DNA of 64,000 bases, taken from Symbiodinium microadriaticum. Taxonomy: Eukaryota > Sar > Dinophyceae > Suessiales > Symbiodiniaceae. Numbering within the stretch: position 1 is the first letter of the stretch; each line of letters opens with the position of its first letter. Both the position numbers and the translations under genes were made by a program. The notes beneath the pieces are model-generated. The model did not search any database. It saw only the letters and a list, made by a program, of their open reading frames with translations, and was not told the origin of the DNA. The stretch spans positions 1,533,247-1,597,246 of the forward strand of contig LSRX01000007.1 of the NCBI GenBank assembly GCA_001939145.1, in the 5' to 3' direction. Below, in pieces: positions 22,152 through 30,440 of this stretch.

Positions 22152-23207
22152 TCACTTATACGGGCAGTTTTCTGGGCTGTGCTCATGTGGAGGGGCATTG
22201 CACACCCAGCCATCCTTAGTCACCGGGCAGTTGTGGGAGCGACCACAGTTGCCTGCACACTGCTTCTTGATGTGGTAATCCCGGCAAAAGGGGGTGCCCT
22301 TCGGGTTGTTCCTGGACCAATTCTGGGGCCAGGAGTCCTTGCCTTTGCCTTTGTGTTCACCCTTCTTGCCGAGGGTGTCTTTCCCTTTCCCGTTCTGCTT
22401 CAGGAAGGGTTGGAAAACAGGACCAAGGTTGCTTGCCCTTCCAGGAGCCCGGGAACCTGGCGAACTGTCTGCCTTTGTCCCCTTTGTCTCCTTTGGAAGG
22501 CCCCTTAGGACCTTTCTCTCCCGGACGGGGAACTCTTTCATAGACCTCGCGCGTCCAGAAAAGAGCATCGGAACGTATTTCAAGCATAGCTTCTTTGAGT
22601 GATTTCCCCTCAAAGACAAGATTATGAATGGAACGCCAAGCATTGCGTTCTGCATAGAGAAGAGTCTTCTCCGAAGGAGTGGGGGTGCGGCCTGCAATAT
22701 CCGGCCCCCAGAACCAATCGTACCAGTCATCAAGGTCATGCTTGGAAACATCAAACTGAGAGAACTGCGGGAAGGCAAGCAGGCACATGGACAGGTTGTT
22801 ACGGAAAACCCGGTGCATCCTATCCAGATGTCTCCGAGTCGTGGGGAGTTTGCGCTCCTCTTCCTCTTCTTCCTTGTCCCAACCGTCCACAGTCACCTTG
22901 CGTCTGGTCTTGAACGGTTTCTCCTCAAGTTCCGGGAGGGCACTGACGATGTATTTGGCATTAATAAAACCTAACTCGCCTTTGGAGCAAAAGCGGAATT
23001 GGGTCTTCAGCAAAGCATCGCTGCCCTGAGCCTCCAGCTTGGGCTTAGGGAGGCCTGTCTCCTTAACCCATTCCGTGAGGAGCTGTTGCCTGTCGCAAAG
23101 GGCCTCCAGTCCTGAGCGTTCCGAGGACCCGGGGTGATGCAAGCACGAGGGGTATAGAGATTCTTGGTCATGTCCTTGGCCGCCTTGATAGCCTGAAACA
23201 GCTTCAT
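22152..23207 (-). CDS. Retroelement Gag-like protein with CCCH-type zinc finger
   Basis: Frame 23142-22357 (Trp-rich globular part with DDWYDWFWGPDIAGR and ERNAWRSIHNLVFEGK, then Lys/Gly-rich) passes by a one-base shift near 22420 (run of four T on the minus strand) into frame 22778-22152. That frame carries a zinc-finger block FCRDYHIKKQCAGNCGRSHNC and a further Cys/His group ending ENCPYK. A short upstream frame (from 23207, MKLFQAIKAAKDMTKNLYTP) is probably the true N-terminus, entered by another shift near 23140. A position after repeat B1 and before RT, with a basic nucleic-acid-binding finger, fits Gag. Confidence 0.55.
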
Positions 23208-23505
23208 GGCAGTGAACGCGCTACTCTGATCAGTGAAACCATTCGCCTCCGACTCGAAGCCTAAGGCCCTAGGCCCATCGGTCCTGGCTGCCGTCGGGTC
23301 GTCCCAGCGGTCGGCTATGTCCTGTCCTCGAGTGTGACATAGCCTTCTTGAGCTAGAACCGCCTGAACCGAGTAAGGGATTTGCTTGCGTGCAAACAGCG
23401 TAGCAACCGAGGAGTGGAGCTTGGCCACATCGTTGGTGTAGGCATCTGGGATCGCCTCGGGCGGCTTAGCAGGCAAGCGTAGCCATAGGGAAGGGCGGGC
23501 GGGCG

Positions 23506-23608
23506 CCTTAAGACCCGAGGTCACAATCTTGGGCCAAAATGGCAGAGCCATTTTGGCAGACGTCTCCTGACATAAACCTTGCAATTCGGCAAGCTCTGCA
23601 AGCAGTTA
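23506..23608 (-). repeat. Split direct repeat B1
   Basis: 103 bp, identical to 27490-27592. It directly abuts repeat A2 (from 23609), giving the joined B1-A2 unit typical of split direct repeats. It contains the hairpin and spliced-leader-like sequence at 23528-23557. Confidence 0.95.
23528..23557 (-). promoter_or_regulatory. Spliced-leader-like sequence in a perfect hairpin (B1)
   Basis: On the minus strand 23543-23528 reads GCCATTTTGGCCCAAG, which differs at one base from the last 16 bases of the dinoflagellate spliced leader (GCCATTTTGGCTCAAG). Its first 11 bases form a perfect inverted repeat with 23557-23547, separated by 3 bases. It lies upstream of the Gag-like ORF in the sense direction. 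Confidence 0.6.
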
Positions 23609-23859
23609 ATGTCAGAAATCCGCATGAAAATGGCACACCCGAAACACATGCATGCAGGCGTCCCTCTCTTTTGCATGATGGAAGGGTGTGGCTGCCGACT
23701 CCCAGGAGAATCCTTTCGGTCGGAAAGGAACAGTAGCATCCCAAAACTTGGTCGTATCACAGGAGGGTCCCCTTCCCTCAGGGCCCAAGGCACCTGGGGT
23801 CCGGGGACCCTCACAAGACACAACAGGCTCCCAAATACTGTGCCGTCCATAAAGAAGCC
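23609..23859 (-). repeat. Split direct repeat A2
   Basis: 251 bp, 3 mismatches to A1 at 18324-18574. On the minus strand it follows the tracts encoding the tyrosine recombinase tail and precedes B1. Confidence 0.95.
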
Positions 23860-23912
23860 AAAGCCGAAGGATGGACAGCACACCCCAGCCAAAACCGGAG
23901 GATGTCGTCCAG

Positions 23913-25613
23913 CTAAGGCGTGTCCTTAGGAACCGGGGCGTTGTCGAGATCCTTGTAAGTGACCTTTTCCGCTTCCGACGCCGTCTCGACCGAGTCGTCT
24001 GTGAGGCTGCCTGAGGAAGCAGATTCGCTGGAATCAGCAGGCTGGGGGTCCTGCTTAGGAGTCATCGCCCCACCCAGTCGGAATTCCGACGGCAGGGAGA
24101 ACTGGTGGAAACACCTGGCGCACGAGGTGAAAGAGTCACTGTCGTTCTGGTAATCGATGGCATTCAGGGTATCAACTTAAACCTTTTCCATGGAGGGACA
24201 CCACCCACAGCCCACAGCTCGAAGGTCCTGGTTCAAGAGGTGGATCTTTCGCTTGTTGCCTCTGACCAAAGTGGCAGAGACTGGTTGCAGAGGGCTCTGT
24301 GGTGGAGGAACCTCATCCGCCGGGATAGGTGTGAGGAGCCAGCTAGACGCCGGGCTGTCCGCATGTCGGGGGGAGGGCGACGATGCTTTGGGCGCCTTGT
24401 GTGGGGTGGCCGCGGCGGGGAGGGGGGGGGCAGAGGCCATGGGTCCCTCCTGAGCTTCTGGCTGCTCCTCATGAGAAAGATCGATCCTCATGGTCCGGGA
24501 GCCAGCTGTGTCAATGGCATCCAGGTTGGAGGTAACCTTGTTCCAGATGGCACAAACCACATTCCTCTTTTCACGGGCGTAGACATCAGCTGTGCTCTCA
24601 GCCATCCAGTTGCCCAAGTACTGGCGCTGATCCCTGCAGATCTGGGCTTGAAAGGCACAGTCCGGCATGAAGACCCGGAAGGAATGCCACGTAAGATCCA
24701 CCCAGAAGTCTTTCTGGAGTTCTTGGCGGGCCATAGCAGCGCGAAGCCAGTTGAGGGCGCGTTCCGACGAAGCCGGGCGGGCGATAAACCCGTCATAGTC
24801 CTTCCCAACCGTGGGGATGAGGTAGTCCATGCCCTCGAACATAGGCGTGGCCGCCAGCTTGCGCCACGTAGTCAACAAGGGAGTCCACCAATCCTTTCCC
24901 GAGAAGGAGTACTTCGGGCAGATGAGGGGAGCCGGCTTCTTCTTGACCACCACCGCCGAGTGGGTCTTGGTCTGCCAAGCCGCCAGCTCCACCGTGGTGG
25001 AGGTGACCTTGAGAGTGTCCGGGTTCGTGTGCTGAAGGTCACTGAAGCGAGCACTGGTCCCCAGCTGGAACCGAACAATCCCACAGATGAAAGAGTCCAT
25101 AGAATGGATCCTAGACTCCGATCCCGAGGGAGGCCTGGCAGCAGTTTCTTCCACCTGAACGACAAAGGCCTTGGAAGGTACCGTCGCCTTCCTCATTGGT
25201 CGGTGCACCGTGCTGACAAGGGTCTCCGAGAGAGCCTTTTTCTTCTCTGTGAGCCTAAAGATCTCATCAATGGCAAGCAGACCAAACTTTTTACTGAACC
25301 ACTTCAAGGTATCCCACACCTGTTGAAGTTGTGGGGCGAGACCTCACGGTCCCTGAGTGTGTTGAGACTCTTTCCAGGGTATCGACGTGAAGCCAAGGCG
25401 CCTGAGCTCCTCGTAGGAGAGGCAGCGCATCCTAATTGTGCGGAATCTAGCGTCCCCTAGCAGGTCCATGAATTCACCTTTCAGCTCCACTGTGACAACA
25501 GTGGCTCCAGGGGGCATCATAGCCGCCATGTGAGGGACCTGGTTGGCAACAGGGAGGAAGAAGGCCAAGAGGCGTTCTCCCCATGCCCCTCTCGAGGACG
25601 CGCTGGTTGACAA
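23913..25613 (-). CDS. Retroelement tyrosine recombinase, with in-frame stops
   Basis: One frame runs from 25613 to 23913 with an in-frame TGA at 25344-25346 and a TAA near 24177. The central part (25319-24177) carries the full catalytic signature of tyrosine recombinases: the first Arg in LGTSARFSDL, the box LTWHSFR (H-x-x-R), then YLGNWMAESTADVYAREKR with the Trp (usual His/Trp position) and the nucleophilic Tyr. The upstream segment (PPGATVVTVELKGEFMDLLG ...) is likely the N-terminal helical domain. The C-terminal extension is Ser/Pro-rich and, beyond the TAA, continues open with CARCFHQF and a Ser/Glu/Asp-rich tail. The enzyme would integrate a circular DNA intermediate. The stops could be decay or removed introns. 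Confidence 0.75.
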
Positions 25614-26519
25614 TCGTGTGCTCTGAGACCTTGCCCGGCTTCCAGTGGCGCCAACGGCTCCACACAGGGGGAGAGCAAAAGCCCTTCCCTGAGTCGGTTC
25701 CAGGCAAGTCGGTCACCCTCGGCTCGTCTCAAAGTCACCTCGGGCAGGAGGTGGGAGGGTCGCCCTTCAGAAGCCTTAAGACACAAGTTCCAGACACAGG
25801 AGAGCAGAAGGTCATCATCTCCTTTTCCGCCTGTTGTCAGGGACTGAGCCTTTTCCACGATGTCCTGAAAGACCTTAGTGGGCCGGTAGGAGAGGACCAC
25901 CCCTCGAGGTCTTCCTTCCGGGACCCCGAGCATGCGGTCCAGCTCCTGCCTGGGCCGGCATCTATTCATGAAGTCCACGATGTCCTGACCCCCAGGACGT
26001 TGTACATCCACCTGTTCCTCCTCAAAGGAGCGGCCCGACCCTCGTAGGATCGGGTCCAGGAGAACGAGGAGAGAGGAAACCCCCCTCAGGGCCAAAGGCA
26101 CCTGGGAAGGGTTCCCCTTCACCAGTGCTGAAACTACTACTCAGGCCGGGCGAACCCGAGCGGCCGCGATCTCATGGATCTTCTTCAAGCCGTCCTTCTC
26201 AGGGTTGGAGAGGACCACGGACCAAATCAGGTCCGAAACGTTGCCCATCAGGTTCTTCTTGCTGAACCTGAGGCGCGAGCTGATGTTCGGATTGACCCTG
26301 AGGGAGCGGTCACGAGGGGCAGCAGTGGGCTCCACGCGCCACCGTGTGGGCTAAGCTGAGCCTCAGGGCCATAGGCACCTGGTCGGCAAAGCTTAGCTCC
26401 TGCTGATCCGACGGACGGGGGGGCGGCTGGGCCCAGGAGCCAATGTCCACCGAGGCTGCCGCCTTGGCCTCCTCATCCCCATCAGTGTGCCAGCTTAACT
26501 CCTGCGGGCCACAGAACAT
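25517..26519 (-). CDS. Retroelement ORF remnants between zinc-finger ORF and recombinase
   Basis: Three successive frames: 26519-26310 (CGPQELSWHTDGDEE ...), 26335-26141 (NPNISSRLRFSKKNLMGNVS ...) and 26122-25517 (EEEQVDVQRPGGQDIVDFMN ...). They look like consecutive parts of one protein that connects the zinc-finger ORF to the recombinase. Frame changes fall at copies of a recurring 20-22 bp motif near 26370 and 26095, so they may be splice sites rather than mutations. No domain is recognised. Confidence 0.4.
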
Positions 26520-27441
26520 GCGCCAGGAGGCCTCTCCCAGCTTGATCTCCGCCGACGGGGGGGCCCTTGTCCACCGCGATCACGCTCTTCTGGCAAAGCT
26601 TGCACTTGCCCTCCACTTTGTTGTCAGATCGCAGCCAGTCGGAGAAGCAATTGGGGCACATGAGGGAAGCAGTGGAGCTACCCGGCCATGTCCAACCCCA
26701 GCCCTGGACTTGCTGAAGGGCACTGCCAACAGCGACCTGCCTCTTATAGATCTGATACACCTCCAGCACCCTCTCGACCACGGTTCGGGTCCAGATTTGG
26801 GACTGGACCTTGGTGAAGAGACCCGCGATCTCCTCCTTGGTCAGCTGCTTAGCCAGGTCCGCGGCCTTCTTGCCAATCCCCGGGAAGTTCTCCGGGAAGC
26901 CCTCGATATGGAAAACCTTCTCCTCCAAGGTACCCGAGGGAAGGGCAGCGAAAGGGCGGGAAGAGGAGGGATAGCCACCATCCATGGGGTCGTCCCCAGC
27001 CGCCTCAGAGACAAAGTCACCTGTGGCAGCCGGGGCCTCAGCCGTGTCAGTGTCCATCGCCACCGCCTCAGTGGTCTCAGAGGGGCCTCCCTCAGGGACC
27101 AAGTCACCTGGTGGGGCAGCCTCCTCCTTGATCTCCACCTTCTCGTCCCCCTTGTTCAAGAGGCGAGCCATAGCTGCATTCATCTCGCGAAGCCTCTCGT
27201 CCAAGGTGGTGTCATCTGTCTCCACCGACTCAAAGGAGGACAAGGTGAGGTTGGCCACTGCATCGTCGTGGGCCTCCATGTTGTGAACCAGGGTGGCACG
27301 GGCAACCGCCACATCATCATTGATCTTCTCCCACTCTTCCTGGTCACTGTCCTCAGCCGAACGAGGGGGCACAATACTCTCCACCGTCTCCATGCTCGAA
27401 GCCAAAACCTCGTCGACACTGGAGGCAGGGACGAACGACAT
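26482..27441 (-). CDS. Retroelement first ORF with CxxC zinc-binding motif
   Basis: Starts at the ATG at 27441 (MSFVPASSVDEVLASS), 49 bp inside repeat B2, making it the first ORF of the element. The N-terminal half is acidic (many Asp, Glu). The C-terminal half has LMCPNCFSDWLRSDNK followed by GKCKLCQKSV, a four-Cys zinc-binding pair. Near 26563-26557 a run of seven C (minus strand) separates this frame from the next; skipping one C continues the protein as PPSAEIKLGEASWRMFCG. A regulatory or Gag-like role is possible; I recognise no family. Confidence 0.5.
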   Translation of the reverse strand: MSFVPASSVDEVLASSMETVESIVPPRSAEDSDQEEWEKINDDVAVARATLVHNMEAHDDAVANLTLSSFESVETDDTTLDERLREMNAAMARLLNKGDEKVEIKEEAAPPGDLVPEGGPSETTEAVAMDTDTAEAPAATGDFVSEAAGDDPMDGGYPSSSRPFAALPSGTLEEKVFHIEGFPENFPGIGKKAADLAKQLTKEEIAGLFTKVQSQIWTRTVVERVLEVYQIYKRQVAVGSALQQVQGWGWTWPGSSTASLMCPNCFSDWLRSDNKVEGKCKLCQKSVIAVDKGPPVGGDQAGRGLLAHVLWPAGVKLAH

Positions 27442-27489
27442 GATCGACGGTCGCAAAGAGAGAAAGCGGGAGCGAAAGTGCGAAATTTT

Positions 27490-27592
27490 CCTTAAGACCC
27501 GAGGTCACAATCTTGGGCCAAAATGGCAGAGCCATTTTGGCAGACGTCTCCTGACATAAACCTTGCAATTCGGCAAGCTCTGCAAGCAGTTA
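27490..27592 (-). repeat. Split direct repeat B2
   Basis: 103 bp, identical to B1 (23506-23608). It is the 5' end of the element as read on the minus strand. The flanking sequence to the right begins TAAATC. Confidence 0.95.
27512..27541 (-). promoter_or_regulatory. Spliced-leader-like sequence in a perfect hairpin (B2)
   Basis: Same arrangement as in B1: 27527-27512 reads GCCATTTTGGCCCAAG on the minus strand, and an 11-bp inverted arm lies at 27541-27531. It lies about 70 bases upstream of the ATG at 27441. Confidence 0.6.
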
Positions 27593-27856
27593 TAAATCTT
27601 GCTGCACGCTTGGAAGGGAGGCAGGGAGGCAGCGAGGCACGCAGGCAGAGGAGGCAGAGAGACAGGGAGAGAGTTGAAGGACAGAACCTGCGGATGGTGG
27701 ATGGCGGGATCTGCACTCGCATGTCACCATAAGCGGGGAGCCGAAACTTGAAGCCGGGAAAACTCCCGACGACTTGCTAAAGCTCAAGATCAAGAGGAAG
27801 CTAGAAAGACTCTCCAGCTTCAGAAAACAAGAGTGAGACGAGGGTTCATAACACCG

Positions 27857-28481
27857 TCACAGCGGATGCCCTGTCTCCCTGATCTGCTTGACTGAGAAGG
27901 GCACTGGACCCTTCTTGCCTAGCACATTGACCGCCTGGCGTGGAGGACTGCTTGCAGAGACATCAGGGACGTGGTTCGCAGGAGCACTATTCAAGTCCAA
28001 GGCCTTCGGAGCAACTGCTGGATCTATTACCTTGTTGAGCTTATCCATGTCCTCAGGTCTCGAATGAAGTAAAGCACGCAGACAGAAGCCTGCACGAAGA
28101 AGACGTAGCCGCAGCAACAGCAGATTCGCTCACCACATGCCAAGCTAGGCTCTGGGATTTTGAGGTCACCATGGACAGGTGGATGATCCTTGATCTCGCC
28201 TGATCAACAGGGCTGAAAGCTCGGAATAGGAAGCTCACAGTCTCTGGCTTCTGCACCTCCGCTTCATGCCAGCTAAGGCAGCAGCCATTGTGAACAGCCT
28301 CCCGATAGTGTCGCTGGGCCTGGCCAAGCACTCGGCACCGAGGGTTGAGGATGCTGTTGGAGAAATCAAGTGACTGCAAAGCCAAAATCCGAGCACCGAG
28401 GCTTGTCCGCTTTTGGTTTAGCGGCGTTGAAATTTTCCGTGGGTTGAACATGATATTCCCCTGTTCTTCCCCTTGTTGCAT
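27857..28481 (-). CDS. Unrecognised protein, two exons, about 158 aa
   Basis: Exons 28481-28200 and 28051-27857, joined by a GC-AG intron (28199-28052, 148 nt, CAG|GC..GAG|GA). The frame is open further upstream to about 28547 without an ATG, so the start at 28481 (MQQGEEQGNIMFNPRK) is a choice. The product includes GQAQRHYREAVHNGCC, SFLFRAFSPVDQ spliced to DMDKLNKVIDPAVAPK, and ends KQIRETGHPL with TGA. No domain, signal or membrane segment recognised. Its stop lies 264 bp from the end of the retroelement, so the element does not disrupt it. Confidence 0.45.
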
Positions 28482-28740
28482 CTCGTTCGCGGGATTGATA
28501 CAAGTCCTAAGTGCCTTGGTGCAGCTTAGCCGGGTCTTTCGAAACAACTGAACTGTGAAGTTGCCTCTGCAAAGTCCTGCGCAAAGGCTCGCCAGGGCAA
28601 GGACACCAGGAGGAGCCTCGATCTACCGTCGTCTTCTTCTCCCTCTCTGTATATTTACACATGCTTACATCTGCATCAATGTGTATTCATCAGTCCATCC
28701 ATCGCACTATCTAAAGTACCTACGTCACTGCCAAATTACA
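28482..28740. other. Upstream flank, no feature
   Basis: Open frame continuing upstream of the gene at 27857-28481 for about 20 codons; otherwise nothing recognised. Confidence 0.3.
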
Positions 28741-28835
28741 TAGATCTAGATCTAGATGTAGGTATAGATACAGTTACGTATTTGTGAATGTCTGTGCATA
28801 TATATATACACACATGTACATACACACATACATAC

Positions 28836-28866
<31 letters not shown>

Positions 28867-29790
28867 CATACATACGTACAAACATAGGTACATACATACG
28901 TACATACATACGCATATGCATACATGCATACATGCATACTTGCATACATGCATACATGCATACATGCATACATATCTATATATATATATATATATATATA
29001 AGTGATATGTATGCTCAAGTAATCAGATTTATCGAAACATTTGCGGGCATGTAAACCTCTGTGTGTGTGTGTGTGTCAACGAGTGTTGAGTCCATTTACA
29101 CGTGCAGCCGCTACGGAATGATCTGTAGAATCGCTGCAGCTTGAAAGCTGTAAGCCATGTTTGTGTCGAAAAAACGCGTATGCACATAAAGATATGCGTG
29201 CAAAGACAGCGAGAGCGATGGAAAAACAGACATTACAAGATTGTGTGTCTGGTTTGTATAGATGTGCATTTGCATGTATGTCTGCATGTATGCACGTATA
29301 CATGTACGTATATATGCATGTATGCATGTATGCATGTATGCATGTATGCATGTCTGCATGCACGCATGTATGCACGTATGCATGCATGTATGTATGTATG
29401 CATGCATGCATGCATGCATGTATGTATGTATGCATGCATGCATGCATGCATGTATGTATGTATGTATATATGAATTTATGTACGTATGTATGCATGTCTT
29501 CATGTCTGTATGTCTGTATGTACGTATGTATGTCTGTATGTCTGTATGCATGTCCGTATGTATGTATGTATGCATGCATACATATATGCATGTATGCATG
29601 CATGTATGCATGCATGTATGCAAGTGTAGGTATGTCAGTACGTAGGTACGTAGGCATGTGGGTATGTAACTGTGGCTGTGTATATATAGATATTTATACA
29701 TATGAATATCTATATATGCATGTATCTGTATGTATGTATGTATGTATGTATGTATGTATGTATGCATATGCGTATATGTGTATGCACCAT
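28740..29790. repeat. CATA/TGTA/TGCA microsatellite region
   Basis: 28780-29003 is (CATA)n with CATG variants. 29240-29790 is (TGTA)n/(TGCA)n on the same strand, separated by about 230 bp of ordinary sequence. The tetranucleotide period yields Met/Cys/Tyr and His/Thr/Tyr artefact frames of up to 280 codons. Not coding. Confidence 0.9.
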
Positions 29791-30049
29791 AAGATAACAA
29801 AGGTACACATGTGCAAGCGTATGCTGACACATGCGTGTCCACACAGGTTGATTATGGCTTTCCTAACCTGTCTTCAACATGTGGCATCTGTGGTCATCCA
29901 AAGTCGATCTCGGTTTGTGTCTCCTTTTACAAATATACCCAGACATGAATTGCGAGGTGTATTGGCATCAGCAATGCCAATAATGCAGACATCACTGTAC
30001 ATTGTTCGCACATAGGACGACACGTTGATATCCTGTTTCCTTCCGAACC

Positions 30050-30160
30050 TCCGTCCCAAACCCCTGAACCCTAGCTCCTAGACCCGAACCCTGCAGCAAA
30101 CACTAAACCCCCAAACCCTTACCCTAAACTACCCGGATCCCTCATCTCCTGTGTAATCTG
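30050..30160. repeat. Degenerate CCCTAAA-type interstitial telomeric repeats
   Basis: A short cluster of AACCCTGAACCC/AAACCCTTACCC variants, the only clear telomere-type stretch in the left arm. Confidence 0.6.
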
Positions 30161-30279
30161 GTGCAAAAACCGATCTTTCCCGCCACCTGCGCTGAAGCAG
30201 GGCTTTAGCACGAGTATCCGCACAATACCAAAACCCAAATTATACTCACCAACATTCAAAGGTGTGTACAGCACATTTT

Positions 30280-30440
30280 GCTACCTTGTCCCGCTTATCG
30301 AGTAGGAGTTCGCAGCCGCAAGAAGCGCGGGGCCCATCAAGCTGCCAGGATTCGTTCAAAGAGACATGTTGCATCCAGGCCGAGGCCAAGACTTCAGGCG
30401 GGGTGTTGATGCCGAGCAGGCGCGACCCCAGAATACACAA
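30280..30440 (-). CDS. Possible single exon
   Basis: Minus-strand frame with protein-like composition (RLLGINTPPEVLASAWMQHV ... LLLDKRDK) that ends near AAG|GT. It cannot be connected to other exons. No family recognised. Confidence 0.2.

Larger units (their letters stand above)
18324..27592 (-). mobile_element. DIRS-order (tyrosine recombinase) retrotransposon with split direct repeats
   Basis: A 9.27-kb element read on the minus strand: B2, zinc-finger ORF, tyrosine recombinase, A2 joined to B1, Gag-like ORF, methyltransferase-like module, RT, RNase H, A1. A1 and A2 are 251 bp with 3 mismatches; B1 and B2 are 103 bp and identical. RT together with a tyrosine recombinase and no DDE integrase defines the DIRS order. 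Split direct repeats (A1...B1A2...B2) are known from PAT-, Ngaro- and Kangaroo-like members. No target-site duplication is seen (left flank ends ACATGTT, right flank begins TAAATC), as expected for this mechanism. Several ORFs are broken by frameshifts or stops. Alternatively these are two head-to-tail elements, each beginning with B and ending with A. Confidence 0.8.

Noticed and set aside
24105..25460. 451-codon plus-strand frame
   Set aside because: Antisense to the tyrosine recombinase, whose catalytic motifs are clear on the minus strand.
18324..27592. Classical LTR retrotransposon (Gypsy/Copia) interpretation
   Set aside because: Repeats are not simple terminal LTRs (A and B are split and joined internally), no DDE integrase was seen and a tyrosine recombinase is present; no target-site duplication.
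28784..30015. Cys/Met/Tyr- and His/Thr/Tyr-rich frames of 60-284 codons
   Set aside because: Artefacts of the CATA/TGTA tetranucleotide tracts.
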